In this document: piece after piece, positions 50,080 to 62,780 of the stretch
Numbering within the stretch: the first letter of the stretch is position 1
Layout: each line of letters opens with the position of its first letter
Source: Cerrena zonata
Lineage: Eukaryota > Basidiomycota > Agaricomycetes > Polyporales > Cerrenaceae
Direction of reading: 5' to 3'
DNA: 64,000 nucleotides
NCBI GenBank assembly: GCA_038087015.1
Contig: JASBNA010000006.1
Location: 558,001 to 622,000, forward strand
Program-made: the position numbers and the translations under genes
Notes under the pieces: model-generated
What the model was told of the DNA's origin: nothing
What the model saw: only the letters and a program-made list of their open reading frames with translations
Database searches by the model: none

Positions 50080-50823
50080 TCTCAACCCCTTTTCCTTTTT
50101 TTGGATGTCAACTTCTTTCAACTTTCATCTTCAACTATGCACGTGGTCCTGGATAGACCCCTTGAACGCATTGTCTGTAACATTACTGCTCTTACATCCT
50201 TGGATCTTGGATTTCAACCATATATCCACTTATTGATATACCACAGAACGTATTTTGCTTAATCTTCCTTCTCATTTGCCCCCTTCCATGCTAATCCTTT
50301 CCCTTTGATCGCGTTCTTAATACATTCATACACCCATGATTTCCCTCACCTATGCATGCTTCATCTTTCAATTTTTCACCTCCTTCATAATATTATCGAC
50401 TATTCGATACTACTGTGCATCATCTAGGTTTTGGTGGTGTAGCTTTGTCTTGTACTGGTACGACAACTAAACAGGTTACGAGGTATACACGACTTGGAAA
50501 TAACATCTCGAAATTGTTCGTCGTAGACCATCCTCATTAAATTAGACAAACCGCGGGTCTCGTACGCCTAAGAACCAGCCCTAGCTTGAGGTACTCAGAT
50601 CGAGTAGAAGGGGCTCGGGGGTTGACCTTGAGTCGGCAGGGACTGTCGGAAGTTTTAGATACATTAAGAACATCTCAGTCGTAGAGGTATTTGTTCCGTA
50701 TTGGTACACGTTGCTTTTTTGGGGATTCTACCCCTTGATTCTGAAATGGCTTACGATTCAAACAATCGCAGAATCTTTATGTACTTGACCGGTCTACTGA
50801 GGTTCCGAAACCTTACAGACTTC
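50080..50823. other. Intergenic region, 0.7 kb
   Basis: 3' regions of two convergent genes. T- and C-rich sequence follows the methyltransferase stop. No coding exon or structured repeat seen. Confidence 0.55.
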
Positions 50824-51858
50824 CTACGCTACAAGCTCTAGACCAGTCAACCCCTCCGACCAAGATTCAAATTTAGTCGCATCCCGTCCAAGGTTCTCGA
50901 CGTGCGCTTTAATAGCTCCTACTGCATCCTTCCCGAGAGCGAAGTGTAGTGGAATGTCAGGGAGCAGTGAGAGATCAAAGATACGTTGTACTCCTTCTGC
51001 AGGAGCTGAGCCTCCTGGGAGATCACCGAGGAGGATTGTACGCGCCGCCACAGTCGGAAGAGTAGGTTTGGTATATGCTGGATGTGCGTATACAGTTGAG
51101 AGCTTCTTCATTATCTCTGTACGGAAATATCCGAGTTCGAGATTTGATATCTAGGTTTCGAGATGAGCGGCCCAAGCGACTTCAGAGATCCGCGAGAAAG
51201 TGCTTTACCTTGATGTTCCAATCGGGATCGAGCTCTCCAGCAAAAGCCTCCATTAAACCTTCTAAAGCTGTGGGTATTAAGCAATTTATTAGAAAAGATC
51301 ATTTATAAACCAACGTAGCTATCGCACCATGTTTGGAAGCGGTGTAGAATCCAGCACAGGGTGCCGAGTATATACCAAGCATCGATGAAACATTGAGGAG
51401 CAAGCCACCGGATGGCTTGTTTACCTCCCTAAAGAAACTAACGGCTTCTCTGGCAACGTTCACAGCACCCCAAAAGTTAGTGTCGAAAAGAGCACGGGCA
51501 TCCCCTTCAGGGGTCGCCTCAACCTCCCCAGCCATGGTGTACCCGGCATTGTTGAATACAACATCGAGACGACCAAAAACTTGTTGGATTTGAATAAATG
51601 CAGCCTTGATATCTTCCAATTTCGTAACGTCTAGTTTGAGAACGAGGAGTTGGCTAGCAGGGTATGCGGCTTCCAAGTCGTCTAATGTTTCAGGCTTCCT
51701 GGCTGTAGCAACTGCAATTTCCCCTTTCTTGAGGACCAGTTCCGCCATCTCTCGACCCAAGCCAGATGACGCCCCGGTGACTGTGCGAACGACACCATTA
51801 AACGTTGATTTTATGGAATTCTAGATAACTCACTAAGCCAGATTCGTGGGTTGGACAT
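50824..51858 (-). CDS. Short-chain dehydrogenase/reductase
   Basis: Classical SDR, about 290 residues, NAD(P)-dependent. Start MSNPRIWLITGASSGLGREM at 51858 carries the TGxxxGxG nucleotide-binding motif. Then LDVTK at the adenine-binding Asp position, VVFNNAGYTMAGEVE (NNAG), LLNVSSMLGIYSAP with the catalytic Ser, and FYTASKHALEGLMEAF with the YxxxK pair. The C-terminal part YFRTEIMKKLSTVYAHPAYT and FALGKDAVGAIKAHVENL is typical of the fungal family near retinol-dehydrogenase-like SDRs. Four exons; the third is joined with a donor inside KHG (GTGCGA), restoring SKHALEG. No frame breaks. Substrate unknown. Confidence 0.9.
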
Positions 51859-53140
51859 AGTGTTGGTCGAGATGGAAGGTTAGGAGAAGACGATCTGGTA
51901 TCTTTCGGGGGGTACGTGTGTAAAGGGAATGAAACGGCACCTATTACACACGGTCAGAGAGGTATTTCATCCTCATATGGCGCGTAACGGCATTGGGGCG
52001 ATTAATAGGCGGACAAAAGATGCAGCTTACAAATATGTTCCAAGCACATTGAGAAGCTGTCCCGTTACTGAATGACGGTATTCGGTGTCTTTAACACTCT
52101 CAAGTCGGCGCCCATTGAGTACAACTGACTGCTTATCAGCAATCCATTTCATTAGTTGATCGACTTCCAACACGCATGAGTTAGTGACTTGAAAAAAAAT
52201 CAAATGAGTGGACAGGGAAGGTAGAAATCTATGCGTCACCCTGGTTCCGATATCGTAATCCAAAACCCGCTCCAGACCTAGTTGAGGTTAGTCCTGGTGG
52301 TCTTGGAGGTGTCAAGGAGGGCTGATGGCGTGGAAGTGATTCCCTCGTAGAGTACTCTTCCGTCAACAACTCTGGCTCACGACGAACGTATAGTCAAATA
52401 GGATAGCGATGAACTACGCACTGCAAATGTTCACTAAAGGTTGGTCATTTGGATGCACTATAATATAGGACACCTACAAAATATATGCCGAACAAAACAT
52501 TCTACGAATGCTACTAACGGCGGAATCCAACTCATACGACAGGATATGGGTCGTTCACATGTGCAGACCCCCGGGAGTTTAATGTGAATAAGTTGCCGTT
52601 TACGAGATAGACCAGGAAATGAGTGGTAATCGACTTAGTGCTCAGTGGTCTGGACAAATATCATCTCTGAAGATATTATGGCATAGAGACCAGAGATAAC
52701 TTCGAAGTGGCTGCAATGGTTGCGAAAGACATCTACGTAGTTACAACATAGCGTTATATGAGTTATCTTGTACATGATGTCAGTTATACAACGATGCACT
52801 CACGTCTGCTATCGACTTGTGTAGAGATGTTTTGCTTTCTATCTTAAGCGAGGTGGTACAACTGGATACGCCTTATGCGGGTCTACAAAAGAGTTAAGAT
52901 ATACATTTTGATATTTGTACCTACCTCGCAATTTACGTATTGCTTTGATTATGAATTTTGCCAAGTTTTAAGAATTATGATAGTGGACGTCGATGTCCAA
53001 GATGAGGTGCATGGGATGACGGTCTATGCCTACCAAAAATGGACGGGTCGCTTCTTTCCGAAGCCACAATAGAGATCGACCTCCACTCCTGCCTCTGTAT
53101 CGATTAACTCACTTGTATTACATCTAAAACACACCAAACC
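51859..53140. other. Intergenic region, 1.3 kb
   Basis: A minus-strand open stretch near 52027-52263 with SCVLEVDQLMKWIADKQSVV faintly recalls acyltransferase-like sequence, but has no partner exon and I do not call it. The right end is the promoter of the PA2G4-like gene. Confidence 0.4.
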
Positions 53141-54732
53141 ATGTCTGAAGTACCCCACACTGAGGAGAAGCCACGCTCGACCGCGGAGGTCGATTTTACC
53201 AAATACAAGGTGCATCCTCTCTCTGAGCCTTTTTTTCGCTTTATTTGATCTAATCGCAAACACTCGCTTGCGAAGTTGCGATGCGATAAATATCATATAC
53301 CACTACCCTTTTGGTGCGAATACGGGAGGAAACCAGTACTAAAGATTATGTCTATAGACTGCCGCAGACATTGTCAACAATGTCATGAAAAAGCTTGTCG
53401 GCCTCGCCGTCGAGGGCGCGAAGGTCCTTGATCTTTGCACCGAGGGCGACAAGCTTATTGAAGAGGGTACCGCTGGAGTGTATAACAAAGCTGTCAAGGG
53501 TGTCAAGATCGCTAAGGGTGCGTTGTATCTGTCTGGACACGATGGACTTTTATTTATAGGTCAGTATAAAGGTCTTGCGTTCCCCACATCTATTTCCGTC
53601 AACAACTGTGTTGCGCACTTCTCTCCCCTCGCTTCGGATCCCCTATCAACACAGACCCTAGCGAAAGGAGACGTTGTAAAACTGCACTCTGGAGCGCATA
53701 TAGACGGATTTGCTGCAGTCAGCGCAGAAACCATCGTCGTTGGTGCATCTGAAGAAAACCCTGTCACTGGCCGTCAAGCCGATGTCATCCAGGCTGCTTG
53801 GCACGCTGCTGAAGCCGCTATGCGTCTGATCAAGGTTGGAAACAAGAACTGGACTGTTACAGATGCTGTATCCAAGGTCGCTTCTGCTTGGAATTGCCAT
53901 CCCGTCGAAGGTCAGTAGGGTCACGCTCTCCGCGTGCTGGGACCCCAATCTAAACCATCGTCGTGTTTGATAGGCATGCTTTCATGTCAACAAACACAGA
54001 ATGTCATTGATGGAAAGAAGCGAATCATCCTCAACCCCGTACGTTATATTTTCTGGAGTCTGATGATCGCGATTCTGACTCTTCAGATAGACTGAGGGTC
54101 AGAAGAAGGATTTCGAGACAGTCACATTCGCGGAAGGTGAAGTCTATGGCATGGACGTTTTGGTCTCGTCGGGAGATGATGGCAAGGTACGTCAACCCTA
54201 ACAATTGGTGTTTTGAGGCTTGAATCGATCCAATGTTTATAGGCCCGATTGGAGGAATCGCGTACCACCATCTACCAGAAGGACTCGACAGTTACCTACC
54301 AACTCAAGATGAAGACTTCACGTGCCGTCTTCACCGAAGTTCAAAAGAAGGCGGGTGCCTTCCCCTTCAACATCCGAGTTTTGGAGGACGAGAAGCGATC
54401 TCGGCTAGGTCTCCAAGAAGCTGTTTCACATGCTCTCGTCAAGCCTTACGAAGTCATGTGAGTGTTTTCCTCCCCTTCGGTGCCGTATAAACATAATCCT
54501 CAACCTTTCACATAGCTACACACCTGCCAACACTTTCGTTGCCGCCTTCCACTTCACGATCGCGTTGCTCCCTGCTGGTCCTGCCCTCATTACACATCCC
54601 CCCGTCTGGTACAAGCCCGAGCTTGTGAAGTCCGACAAGGAACTCCAGGATGAGGAGCTCAAAGAGCTCCTTACCAAGAAGCTCCGGGAGGATAAGAAGA
54701 AGGCCAAGAAGGCCGCAAAGACGGATGCTTAG
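53141..54732 (+). CDS. PA2G4/Ebp1-like protein (methionine-aminopeptidase fold, inactive family)
   Basis: Homologue of the M24-fold protein PA2G4/Ebp1, called a curved-DNA-binding protein in fission yeast, linked to ribosome assembly and growth control. Start MSEVPHTEEKPRSTAEVDFT at 53141. Fold markers: TAADIVNNVMKKLVGLAVEG, LAFPTSISVNNCVAHFSPLA, LAKGDVVKLHSGAHIDGFAA, DVIQAAWHAAEAAMRLIKVG, and the lid with YEVIYTPANTFVAAFHFTIA. The C-terminus is basic, ELLTKKLREDKKKAKKAAKT, as in other Ebp1 proteins. Compared with true methionine aminopeptidases it lacks an obvious complete set of metal ligands, as known for this family. About 390 residues, seven exons, no frame breaks. Convergent with Pcc1 158 bp downstream. 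Confidence 0.93.
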
Positions 54733-54889
54733 AGTATTGTGGTGAACGAAGAAATGAAATGAAAAGTGTACAAGCCGACAGAATACATTGCATTCGCTAG
54801 CGGACAGATCGTAGTGTAGCACCATTAGCCCCATCTTGTGTCCATTGCAATCAATGAAAGAATACAAACACACTGTTACATGTATGAAG

Positions 54890-55282
54890 TTATGATTTGC
54901 GGGCAGCATCTTCGCCAAATTCACCAATAGTCCGTACAACAAGATCGACATTATCGAGGAAACCATTGACAGTTAACCGAGCTAACCGGACGGTTAGCGT
55001 TGTGAACGTCCTAGTAGCACGGCATTGTCAATAGCTGAAAGTACCACACAGGCAATTCTGAACTTACGCGACCAGTACTTCATTTTCAGTTTCAATCGTC
55101 CGTTTCACGGTATCGAACTGGAGTTCTCGGTCTACTTCAATAACCTGTTTTGCTATGGAGGCATGGTGGGCTGAAGCAAACGGTACTCTGATCGCTCTAT
55201 TACACAATATAAGTCAAGATACGTGGTCCTACGCATTCTTTTCTTACACTGTATGCCAATCGTTCACATTGCTGTTAGACAT
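54890..55282 (-). CDS. PCC1: KEOPS/EKC complex subunit Pcc1
   Basis: Small dimeric subunit of KEOPS, which makes the tRNA modification t6A and affects telomeres and transcription in yeast. Three exons join in phase: 55282-55248, 55196-55068 and 55010-54890, giving 94 residues. Start MSNSNVNDWHTVAIRVPFAS. The core reads IRVPFASAHHASIAKQVIEV, then TVKRTIETENEVLVA and RLARLTVNGFLDNVDLVVRT, ending FGEDAARKS. The pattern of a hydrophobic strand, an amphipathic helix, ENEVLVA, then NGFLDNVDLVVRTI is what defines this family. Each exon is too short to stand out on its own, so the gene is easy to miss. Convergent with the PA2G4-like gene. Confidence 0.88.
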
Positions 55283-55693
55283 GGTGGACGTTGTAGATCG
55301 AGTAATGTTTAGACCGGATTGAGATTCGATCGAGGTGATCGGGATTCCGTTTTGGTAAGTTCTGTAGATCGCGACATATGTCTAATCTTCAATCAAGTGA
55401 GATCCATTTGTGGAAAAATGCTGTCAGTGGTCATCCAAATGAAAACATTAAAAACATAGTCGTAAGGTAGTATATGATTCGTAGCTACTATATAATATTT
55501 ACACTTCCTATGTTACAATTTGAACCAATACAAAACACGGATTCTCAAGCCCGAGGCGGCTCAGAATGGTAAGATGTCGAAAGTGATTCTCAAACATAAT
55601 TAAAGATTAAAAGAGTGTAAGGGGTTTCGTTTCTCCTACCAGTAGATGTGAAAAGTCTCTTGCAGATCCTTTCGGTGAAGGTCTCTGTGATAT

Positions 55694-57760
55694 TCATACG
55701 GCGTGTACAACGCTGTGATGTTCACCGGTTTGGTCAGCACCCTTCTCCTGCCTTTCGATGTCACTGTGTGCCTGTCCAAAAGACATCAGTGATTGTCAGC
55801 TGTTATAACGAGTTATTGTACCTGTTGTCGCGAATCGGTTGTACTTATAAACCCTAAACCCTCAATTTGGAGCACGGATGTGAGAACTCCTTCCTCGGAA
55901 CTTTGAGTTATTGGGTACTTTTGTTGAGGATGCCTCGCGTTGAGGATGGCAAGGAGGGAATTGAAGTATACTATATCTCTGTCAGTATTTCAACGATCAC
56001 ATAGCAACGTTTATAAAGACTCACATTTCCCCATCGCGAAATCCGAGACAGCGAACCACATAGTCTCTGGGAGACGGACAAACTGTGACACGGATGATTT
56101 TTGAACTAGATCTCTCTGAAGTGACTTAATAAAACTTACTGTTATCAGTCTGATGATTGCTACAACCCTATAAGCGGAATAGGCAGTTCTCAGTTGCGCA
56201 TGTCAAAATAAGCGTAATTGTCAACGTACGAAACAAGGACGAATCGTGTTAACACGAAATTAATACCTCGGCTTAGGATCGAGTTCAGACTGGAGATCAT
56301 TTTATCAGCGTCAGGGCTTCGGAAGAGACTCAGTTGTGACTAACCTTTCAAATTCGGTTCGCTGGTTCCGTAGAAGCAAGATTAAGGCGACGGCAATGGA
56401 GGCGTCTGAGACGACAGCTGCTAGTGTGTAAGGTAGGATGGTTGAAAGCTGTAATTGAGGTAAATATAATGAACCTTCCAGATTAATCATTATGATACCT
56501 ACAACGAGTGAATTGAGCGGCAGTTCAGCCCTGACGATTTCTTCTGCGGGTGCCAAAGCTTTCAGAACCGTAACAATTGCATCTGCCGCAGAATGAGTAA
56601 AGAACGTTTATGAGATGTACACGACACGCACAAAAACTAAGGCCTTTGTATATTTGTCAGTGTTGAGCAACGTAGTATAATCATGGGAGACGTACTGATG
56701 TGTATCATTATAAGAATAGACTTGGAAAGAAAAATAATAAGACAAGAAGGTATTGGCACTAAAATCTGCTCACTTACCAGTGCAGCTGTGACCCAATATT
56801 TTACTCGATCTTCACATACTATCCAACGAGGTGTGGTGAGCGTAACGATAAGGGTGGTGAAAATATCCTCTCACGTTGGTAGATGCGTTTAACAAAGAAG
56901 CTAAGAGAAGGGTCAGGATCGTAAGATTATTTATTGACGATGTAGGAACATACCATTGGACCAAAATAGCCACGAGAACCTGGAAACTCATCGTCAAGTC
57001 ACTGAAATGGCCCCACATACGCGTCACTTACATTAAGGCCTGTAGCTATCTATAATAAAGTCAAGATCATGGAAGAGGCATTCCTGGAAGCGACGAACTT
57101 ACATCAAATGATCTATCGATGCACAAAGAGAATTGAGAAAGGAGCAGTTTGGGAAGAGAGAATGCATACTTTTTCCCTTGATCGGTCATAGGATTGTCAT
57201 GGTTTGGGAACGAGCTACCATACTGTCAAGGCTAAGTCCAAAATTCATAAAGGGCAGATCCTCTGTATACTCACAAGTATCATGTAAATTCCATAACAAA
57301 CTCGAATCGACATTAGCATAAAATACAAGATATCAGATATTAAACTTACCAAGGATCACGTTAAGGGTGTCAATAAGCCACATCGAACCGACCTGTCGAC
57401 AGGGTTGAGTAAGTATCAACGACAGAGAAAACTTAGAGAAACAAACGAACCCATATTTTGAGTTCCTTAGTATCTCGAGGATATCTCACGAAATAAATGT
57501 AACTCTGCACACAAGGTCTTCAGGCTCAATGAAAGTTGTTGGTCCACAAAACGACTGACCTGAAGGGTGGCCAGACCGTAGAGACTAGAACGATACATAG
57601 TATCAGACTCGGTCATCTTTGGAGTATGCATGTTGGATACGCACAACACGGCAATCATTTGCCCAATCAGCATTGCACCTATGGAAAGCATCATTTAAGA
57701 CAATACTACTGGGCAGCAGCCAAAGCGAATCATACCTGGAGTATCGTTAAAAGCAGTCAT
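55694..57760 (-). CDS. DUF6534-type multi-pass membrane protein (paralogue 1)
   Basis: Fungal seven-helix family of unknown function, expanded in Agaricomycetes. Start MTAFNDTPGAMLIGQMIAVL at 57760, spliced over more than ten small exons. Segments: SLYGLATLQSYIYFVRYPRD, MWLIDTLNVILVCYGIYMIL, ATGLNVLVAILVQCFFVKRI, EDRVKYWVTAAL, then LSTILPYTLAAVVSDASIAV with RNQRTEFER, SLNSILSRGINFVLTRFVLV and VVAIIRLIT. Near the end: RLPETMWFAVSDFAMGKLYF and NSLLAILNARHP, the most conserved stretch of the family. The tail ends EHHSVVHAV at 55694. About 340 residues; no frame break found. Tandem with a paralogue upstream on the same strand. Confidence 0.8.
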
Positions 57761-58732
57761 GATGACTACCTCCAAGCAAGAAGTAAATAGCTACGTTGTG
57801 GTGGCACTAAGAATCGAGAAGGGAGGGCAGGATGCACCTCTATCTCTGATCTCAAAGGATTTAAACATAAACTAGATCGCCAGGAACCGGGCGTCCACCT
57901 AATCCCCTCACCAGTTCCAGTTCTGAGCTAGAGAAGATGAGATCGAGGTTCCAATTCTATGCAGGGATGCGTTGATTGACAGGACAACGAGCCGAGCTTT
58001 AGATCTTCCAACTCGGACTAAAAGGACGAAGTGGTGCCCATTTGAAAGATATATGGACGAGTTCAACGCAACGCTTTCACACAGTAGTAAACGGGAAGGG
58101 ATTAACACGTACAAAGATCTATGAGCCGCTCGTCATCCCGACCCCAATTTACTCGGCCTCCATTCTTCGATGACATTGGAACCGTCCCTACACGGATGCA
58201 ATACGTCTGGGCAACTATAACGTTGATGGCCGGAACTCATCGTGAACGGTACACACCTGATCCGAGATTGCAAGACTCGTCGAGCCGCCGGGACCATGGT
58301 TGAACTTTAGCGATCGTTACTGGTGTAACGGTAACTTAACGCTAGACTAAACCCGTCATGGCCGCTTCATTCAATGAGGTCAGTTCTAACGACATGTCAT
58401 GATAAAGCGCTCAGGAATGCCCAATGGAAAGAAGAACATGAAGGGTCATAACAACATTGAGATCCCCCTCAACGTACGCTAAAACACGAAACGAGTGATT
58501 GTGGCGCGGGTGCCGCCATTGAAAAGAATGTCGATCGACAGGTGATCGATTTCGACCAACCCCGCGAACGTGCTACACCATCCATTTGTTAGAAAGTTTA
58601 TACTGCAATGCGTTTCGTTTGTTGCAAGCTTCAGGGACAAAAGACACGTCTATTGGATAGGTGTGTTGGGGTATAATCTAAAATACACATCATTAAACAT
58701 TCATACTGTATTCGTCAGGCATATCACCGAAA
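57761..58732. other. Region between the DUF6534-type paralogues, 1.0 kb
   Basis: Holds the promoter of paralogue 1 and the 3' region of paralogue 2. No coding exon recognised. Confidence 0.5.
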
Positions 58733-60983
58733 TTATCTGCCAGTCGCTGATAGAGTTGGAACGTAATGTGGACTCAAGCGGCCCGATGTCTTGGCCAGTT
58801 CTCCTTCGCTTTCGGGGTCGGTGTGCATCTGTACATCATGAGTCGGGTGCAATTGGTTTAGAAGTTCGGAATACACCGCTACCTGAGTCGGAGGATATGT
58901 CGGAGGCATCCCTGAAGCCATGGTACTTGTCAAACCCGGTCCGGAGAAGTCGAGCACTGTGGAAAATACAGCAGTCTCCCCTGAGCTACCTGAAGCAGGA
59001 TCCACCGTGTATGTGGGCTGGACGCGTCTTGCGTTGAGCATCGCCAGCAATGAATTAGCGTAGACTAAGAGACCGATGCTGTGAGCGGATATTCGCAAAA
59101 TCAATGAGACTAGATCATTACGTTTGCCCTGGTGAAATCCGAAGCAATGAACCACATCGTCTGTGGGATGGCAACGAACTAGGCACGTTTCCCCATCAGT
59201 GTCGGGATTCGTTGCATGCTTCACGGAACAGACGTACCGTTATTAGCCTTATTATAGCTACAACCCTGTAAGTTGTGATCACCGTGGTGTCGGGATGATG
59301 TAGGGCAGGGAGTAACTCACGAAACAAGAACGCATCGGGTAAGAGCAAAGCTGATGGCTCGGTTTACAATGGAGTTAAGGCTGCGTTTGGGTCAGCCAAG
59401 ACGTATTATACGAATAACGAGACATTACGCCCGACTAACTGACCTCTCGAAAGCTGAGCGTTTTGTTCGCAAAAGTAGCACCAAGGCTATTGCGATACAC
59501 GAGTCGGAGACGACCGCGGCAATAGTGTAGGGCATGATTGCAGAGAGCTACATATGTCGTCAATAAAATGCAGCACGGAATATCCAATTCAAGAGTCAAC
59601 TTACTGTGAGGGTGGTTAACGGTTTATGTTTATGAACACTCAGCGCTCGTATCACCTTTACGACAGCCACTATAACACAATTAGGATTAAGCAACAAAGG
59701 AAGGTATGAACCACACGCACATGAGCCCAAGGCTAGACCGGTACGAGAGTAAAGGTGTTCCTCAGTTATCGAAATAGGTACCCGAACTGGTGATAGATCG
59801 CTAACTCACAAAAATGCGCTAGGACGAGGGCAGCCTACGATAACGGCGCGTCAAAAAAGTACAGTGTCATGGAAGATATCCCAAGATACACTCACGAGCA
59901 CCGCAGTAACCCAGTAACGTATCCGTGGGTCACACACTATTCTCCATGATTAATGCGCTCAGTCTAGGGAAGGGGATCGCCGACTCACATTGAAATATAC
60001 GTTTTACGAAGAAGCTAAGAAAGACGTTTTAGCCGGTTCATGATGAAATAACATATAACTCGTGTACCATTGCACTAGAATAGCAACTAGGACCTGGGCA
60101 GTGATCAACGTCAGTTAGCCAAGACCTCAAACACCAAGTGTTGGAAACAGGTCGCTTACATTAAAACCCGCAGATATCTAGGTGGGGTTTGCATCGAATA
60201 AAGGTGAGATACATTGCAAGATGATTTCAATACGAATGCGTTGAAACATACGTCAAAAGACCTATTTTAGACAAATTGAGCCTCTTGACAAGATGTTCGA
60301 TAGTTCAGGAGCTTACTCTTTTCCGCGATCAGTCACAGAATTATCGGGATCTGAAAATGTGTTTCCATACTATGCCGTGGAGGTAAGCGAAGAGTGCGGG
60401 GAGCGGAAATACAACGAATCCTTACGAGCAACAAGTAGAGGCCGTGGCATACTAGGAAGAAATTGTCAATAAACGAAAGTATCTAGGAGTCTGTAACGGG
60501 CCCACCAAGAGCGACATTCGCGGTATCGATAGCCCTAGAGACGCATCTCATCACCACAAACAGAAGGAGTAAATTGGGTATGTCCTTACCAAATTGCTCC
60601 CACCTTTAATGAACGCCGTTAGTTGGAGAAATTCAAATAGTGTACAGTGCATACCCATATCTTCAACTCTTTTCCATCTCGAGGGTATTTATTATAATAT
60701 GTGTACGTCTAGAAAACATATGCATACGTCCAGCGATCAGCCTTGAAGCAGGTATTCTTGCACTCGCCTGAAGGGTACTCAATCCATATAAACTGTCAAC
60801 GAATAGGGTTGAGTTTAATGACCTGGACTTTAGCAAATTGACGCACAATGTTGTCACGATCTGTCCCACAAGCAATGCACCTAGAAAGTGACCAGAGCCC
60901 AAAAGTCTAGTCAGAAACTGTGCAGGGTCGGGAAATGAAGTGACAGAGAGGAACGCACCAAACCCATCATCAAACGCGGTCAT
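58733..60983 (-). CDS. DUF6534-type multi-pass membrane protein (paralogue 2)
   Basis: Same exon plan as paralogue 1. Start MTAFDDGFGALLVGQIVTTL at 60983, then SLYGLSTLQTYTYYNKYPRD (joined across a GC-AG intron at 60710-60767), WAIDTANVALVCHGLYLLL, ISAGFNVLVAILVQCFFVKR, PRIRYWVTAVL, LSAIMPYTIAAVVSDSCIAI, SLNSIVNRAISFALTRCVLV, and IPQTMWFIASDFTRANVYAN with LLAMLNARRV. The tail, longer than in paralogue 1, is Pro/Ser/Thr-rich and ends YVPTLSATGR at 58733. At the last junction (59122) the good donor GTAATG leaves the frame one base short of VYANSLLAM, a possible -1 break. Function unknown. Confidence 0.78.
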
Positions 60984-61485
60984 CTCTCGTAATGTTCTCT
61001 CGATTTTCAAATTCTCCGAAGACACTCGCAGTCAAGCCAACAACAACTTGGCAAAACGCAGGATTCTAGAACATTCAAAGCTTTACAATCAGGAAGGACG
61101 GGGGAAACCAGACACGCTGCTAGGCCGATCGTCAGGGAAGGTTAAATGTCGATTCCTTCCGCAGTGATACCTCCGTTCAAGGCCTGCGACAGCGCAGAAT
61201 GGAGATCTGCAGTCAACTAGTCACTGGTCAACGATGACAGATCCGTTACCGAGTCCTTACCGGAACACAAGTGGTAGTAGCTGGCAAGAGCAAAGGGGCG
61301 TCCTTAGAAGATCTGCAGAGTTTCATCTCGAACAGTGTTTCTTCAATAATAGCCTGAGCAAGTCAGGAAATGCATTCACACAGAGTGGACAATGAATCAA
61401 GATGCGTGCATATCCATCAAGCAGCACTCGCGGTCATCCTTCCTTGATCCATCCCATCTTACCTCCGAGAGGGCGGTGCTCCTAA

Positions 61486-61499
61486 GGTTAACGTTAACC
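61486..61499. repeat. Perfect palindrome GGTTAACGTTAACC
   Basis: Fourteen bases identical to their own reverse complement. Could be a dimeric-factor site; nothing in the surroundings assigns a role. Confidence 0.7.
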
Positions 61500-62780
61500 G
61501 CACGTTTGAACTCTGCGCATGTGCAAACTGGAGCAAAAGACAGACACGACAGGCCCAACGACTCTGTAGGAAAGGAGACCAGGCACCACAAGCTGTCGTA
61601 AAACTCCAACTTGCAATATCACCAGGGAATAAGTTTGACCTTGGTGACTTCATAGGAGGATCGTCTGAATGAAATCGTTGAGCATGAGAACCCGCGATCT
61701 ACGGATGCATTATGTAGCACATAAAAGGAGACACAAACTCCCAGGTGTTGATCACAGTTCTTGAGGGCGTTCCGGTTTCGTAGTGTCTTCAAATCACTAC
61801 GACTCAAGAGAGATGATTCATAGTAACAGATGCAATTCCCGATGCCAGGGTCTACTGTCACCATCGTACCGACCATTACTCAACACTTTGGCATAAACAC
61901 TGTGCACGCAGAAACTGATGGACAGCTGTCCAACAGACGTCGTCTGTCTCTCAAATTGGTCTAGTTATTCCAATCGGCCTGTGTTTGTTTATTGCGTACG
62001 TACCAGTACGTGCGCAATATAACTTTGAAAGGTCTTGCTGCCGTTTGCCATCATTACGATCATGGTTAGCTGTCAGAATGGGTGCCGCGGCGTGCGTCGG
62101 GGCTTGTCGGAAACTGAATACCGAATGTACTTGTGTATATAAAAGACAGAGGGCCGCCGTCGTATCTGTATTTGAACGGAACCGGTTTTAGACTGAACTA
62201 GGCTTGTTTCCAACCTCTCGTATTTGGGGAGCAGTCGTTCTTAGTCTCCGTAGCTGACCATATGCGGACAAAGGTGGAATGATAGTCGATCCCTGACCTT
62301 AGCATTAAGTCGTTCCTTGCTATGTCTGAGCCACTGACTCATGAACTTACGAAATGAAATACTGATATCTTACTCGACCCATCATGTCATGATGCAAAAT
62401 GGAGACACGAACAGAGGAAGACCGACGGACAAGCTCAGACTTACAGATCGCGAAGGCGCACGGAGTTTGCACAGATGAAACAACGGAAAAAACTCGTCAA
62501 CGAACGATGATCATCCGAGTCCCCTGGGATCCTCAATCAACATGTCTAGATGTCGGATGTCGATGGAAACCCAAAGCGTAACACGACTTCCAAACTGATA
62601 AGGCCTTCGAATATACTGGTACCTTCGACAGATGCGGAGGTCTAAGGTTCCGAATTTGGAGTCTCAAGATCTTCAGTGAACCCATTCCAAATCTACACAT
62701 GTAAAAAAAATCCATATCATACTTCAAAAAGAGACACCACAACACATATTAATCACAGATGGATTCGGGGTAGGGAATAA

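Noticed and set aside
52027..52263. Possible acyltransferase fragment on the minus strand
   Set aside because: Resemblance is limited to one short stretch, and the HxxxD motif and neighbouring exons are missing.
54981..54998. Inverted repeat GCTAACCG-GA-CGGTTAGC
   Set aside because: It lies inside Pcc1 exon 3 and encodes conserved residues (TVRLARLTV), so the symmetry is probably coincidental.
55848..55864. Telomere-like AAACCCTAAACCCT
   Set aside because: Only two units, and it lies inside the last long coding exon of DUF6534-type paralogue 1 (IEGLGFIST), so it is coding sequence rather than an internal telomere remnant.
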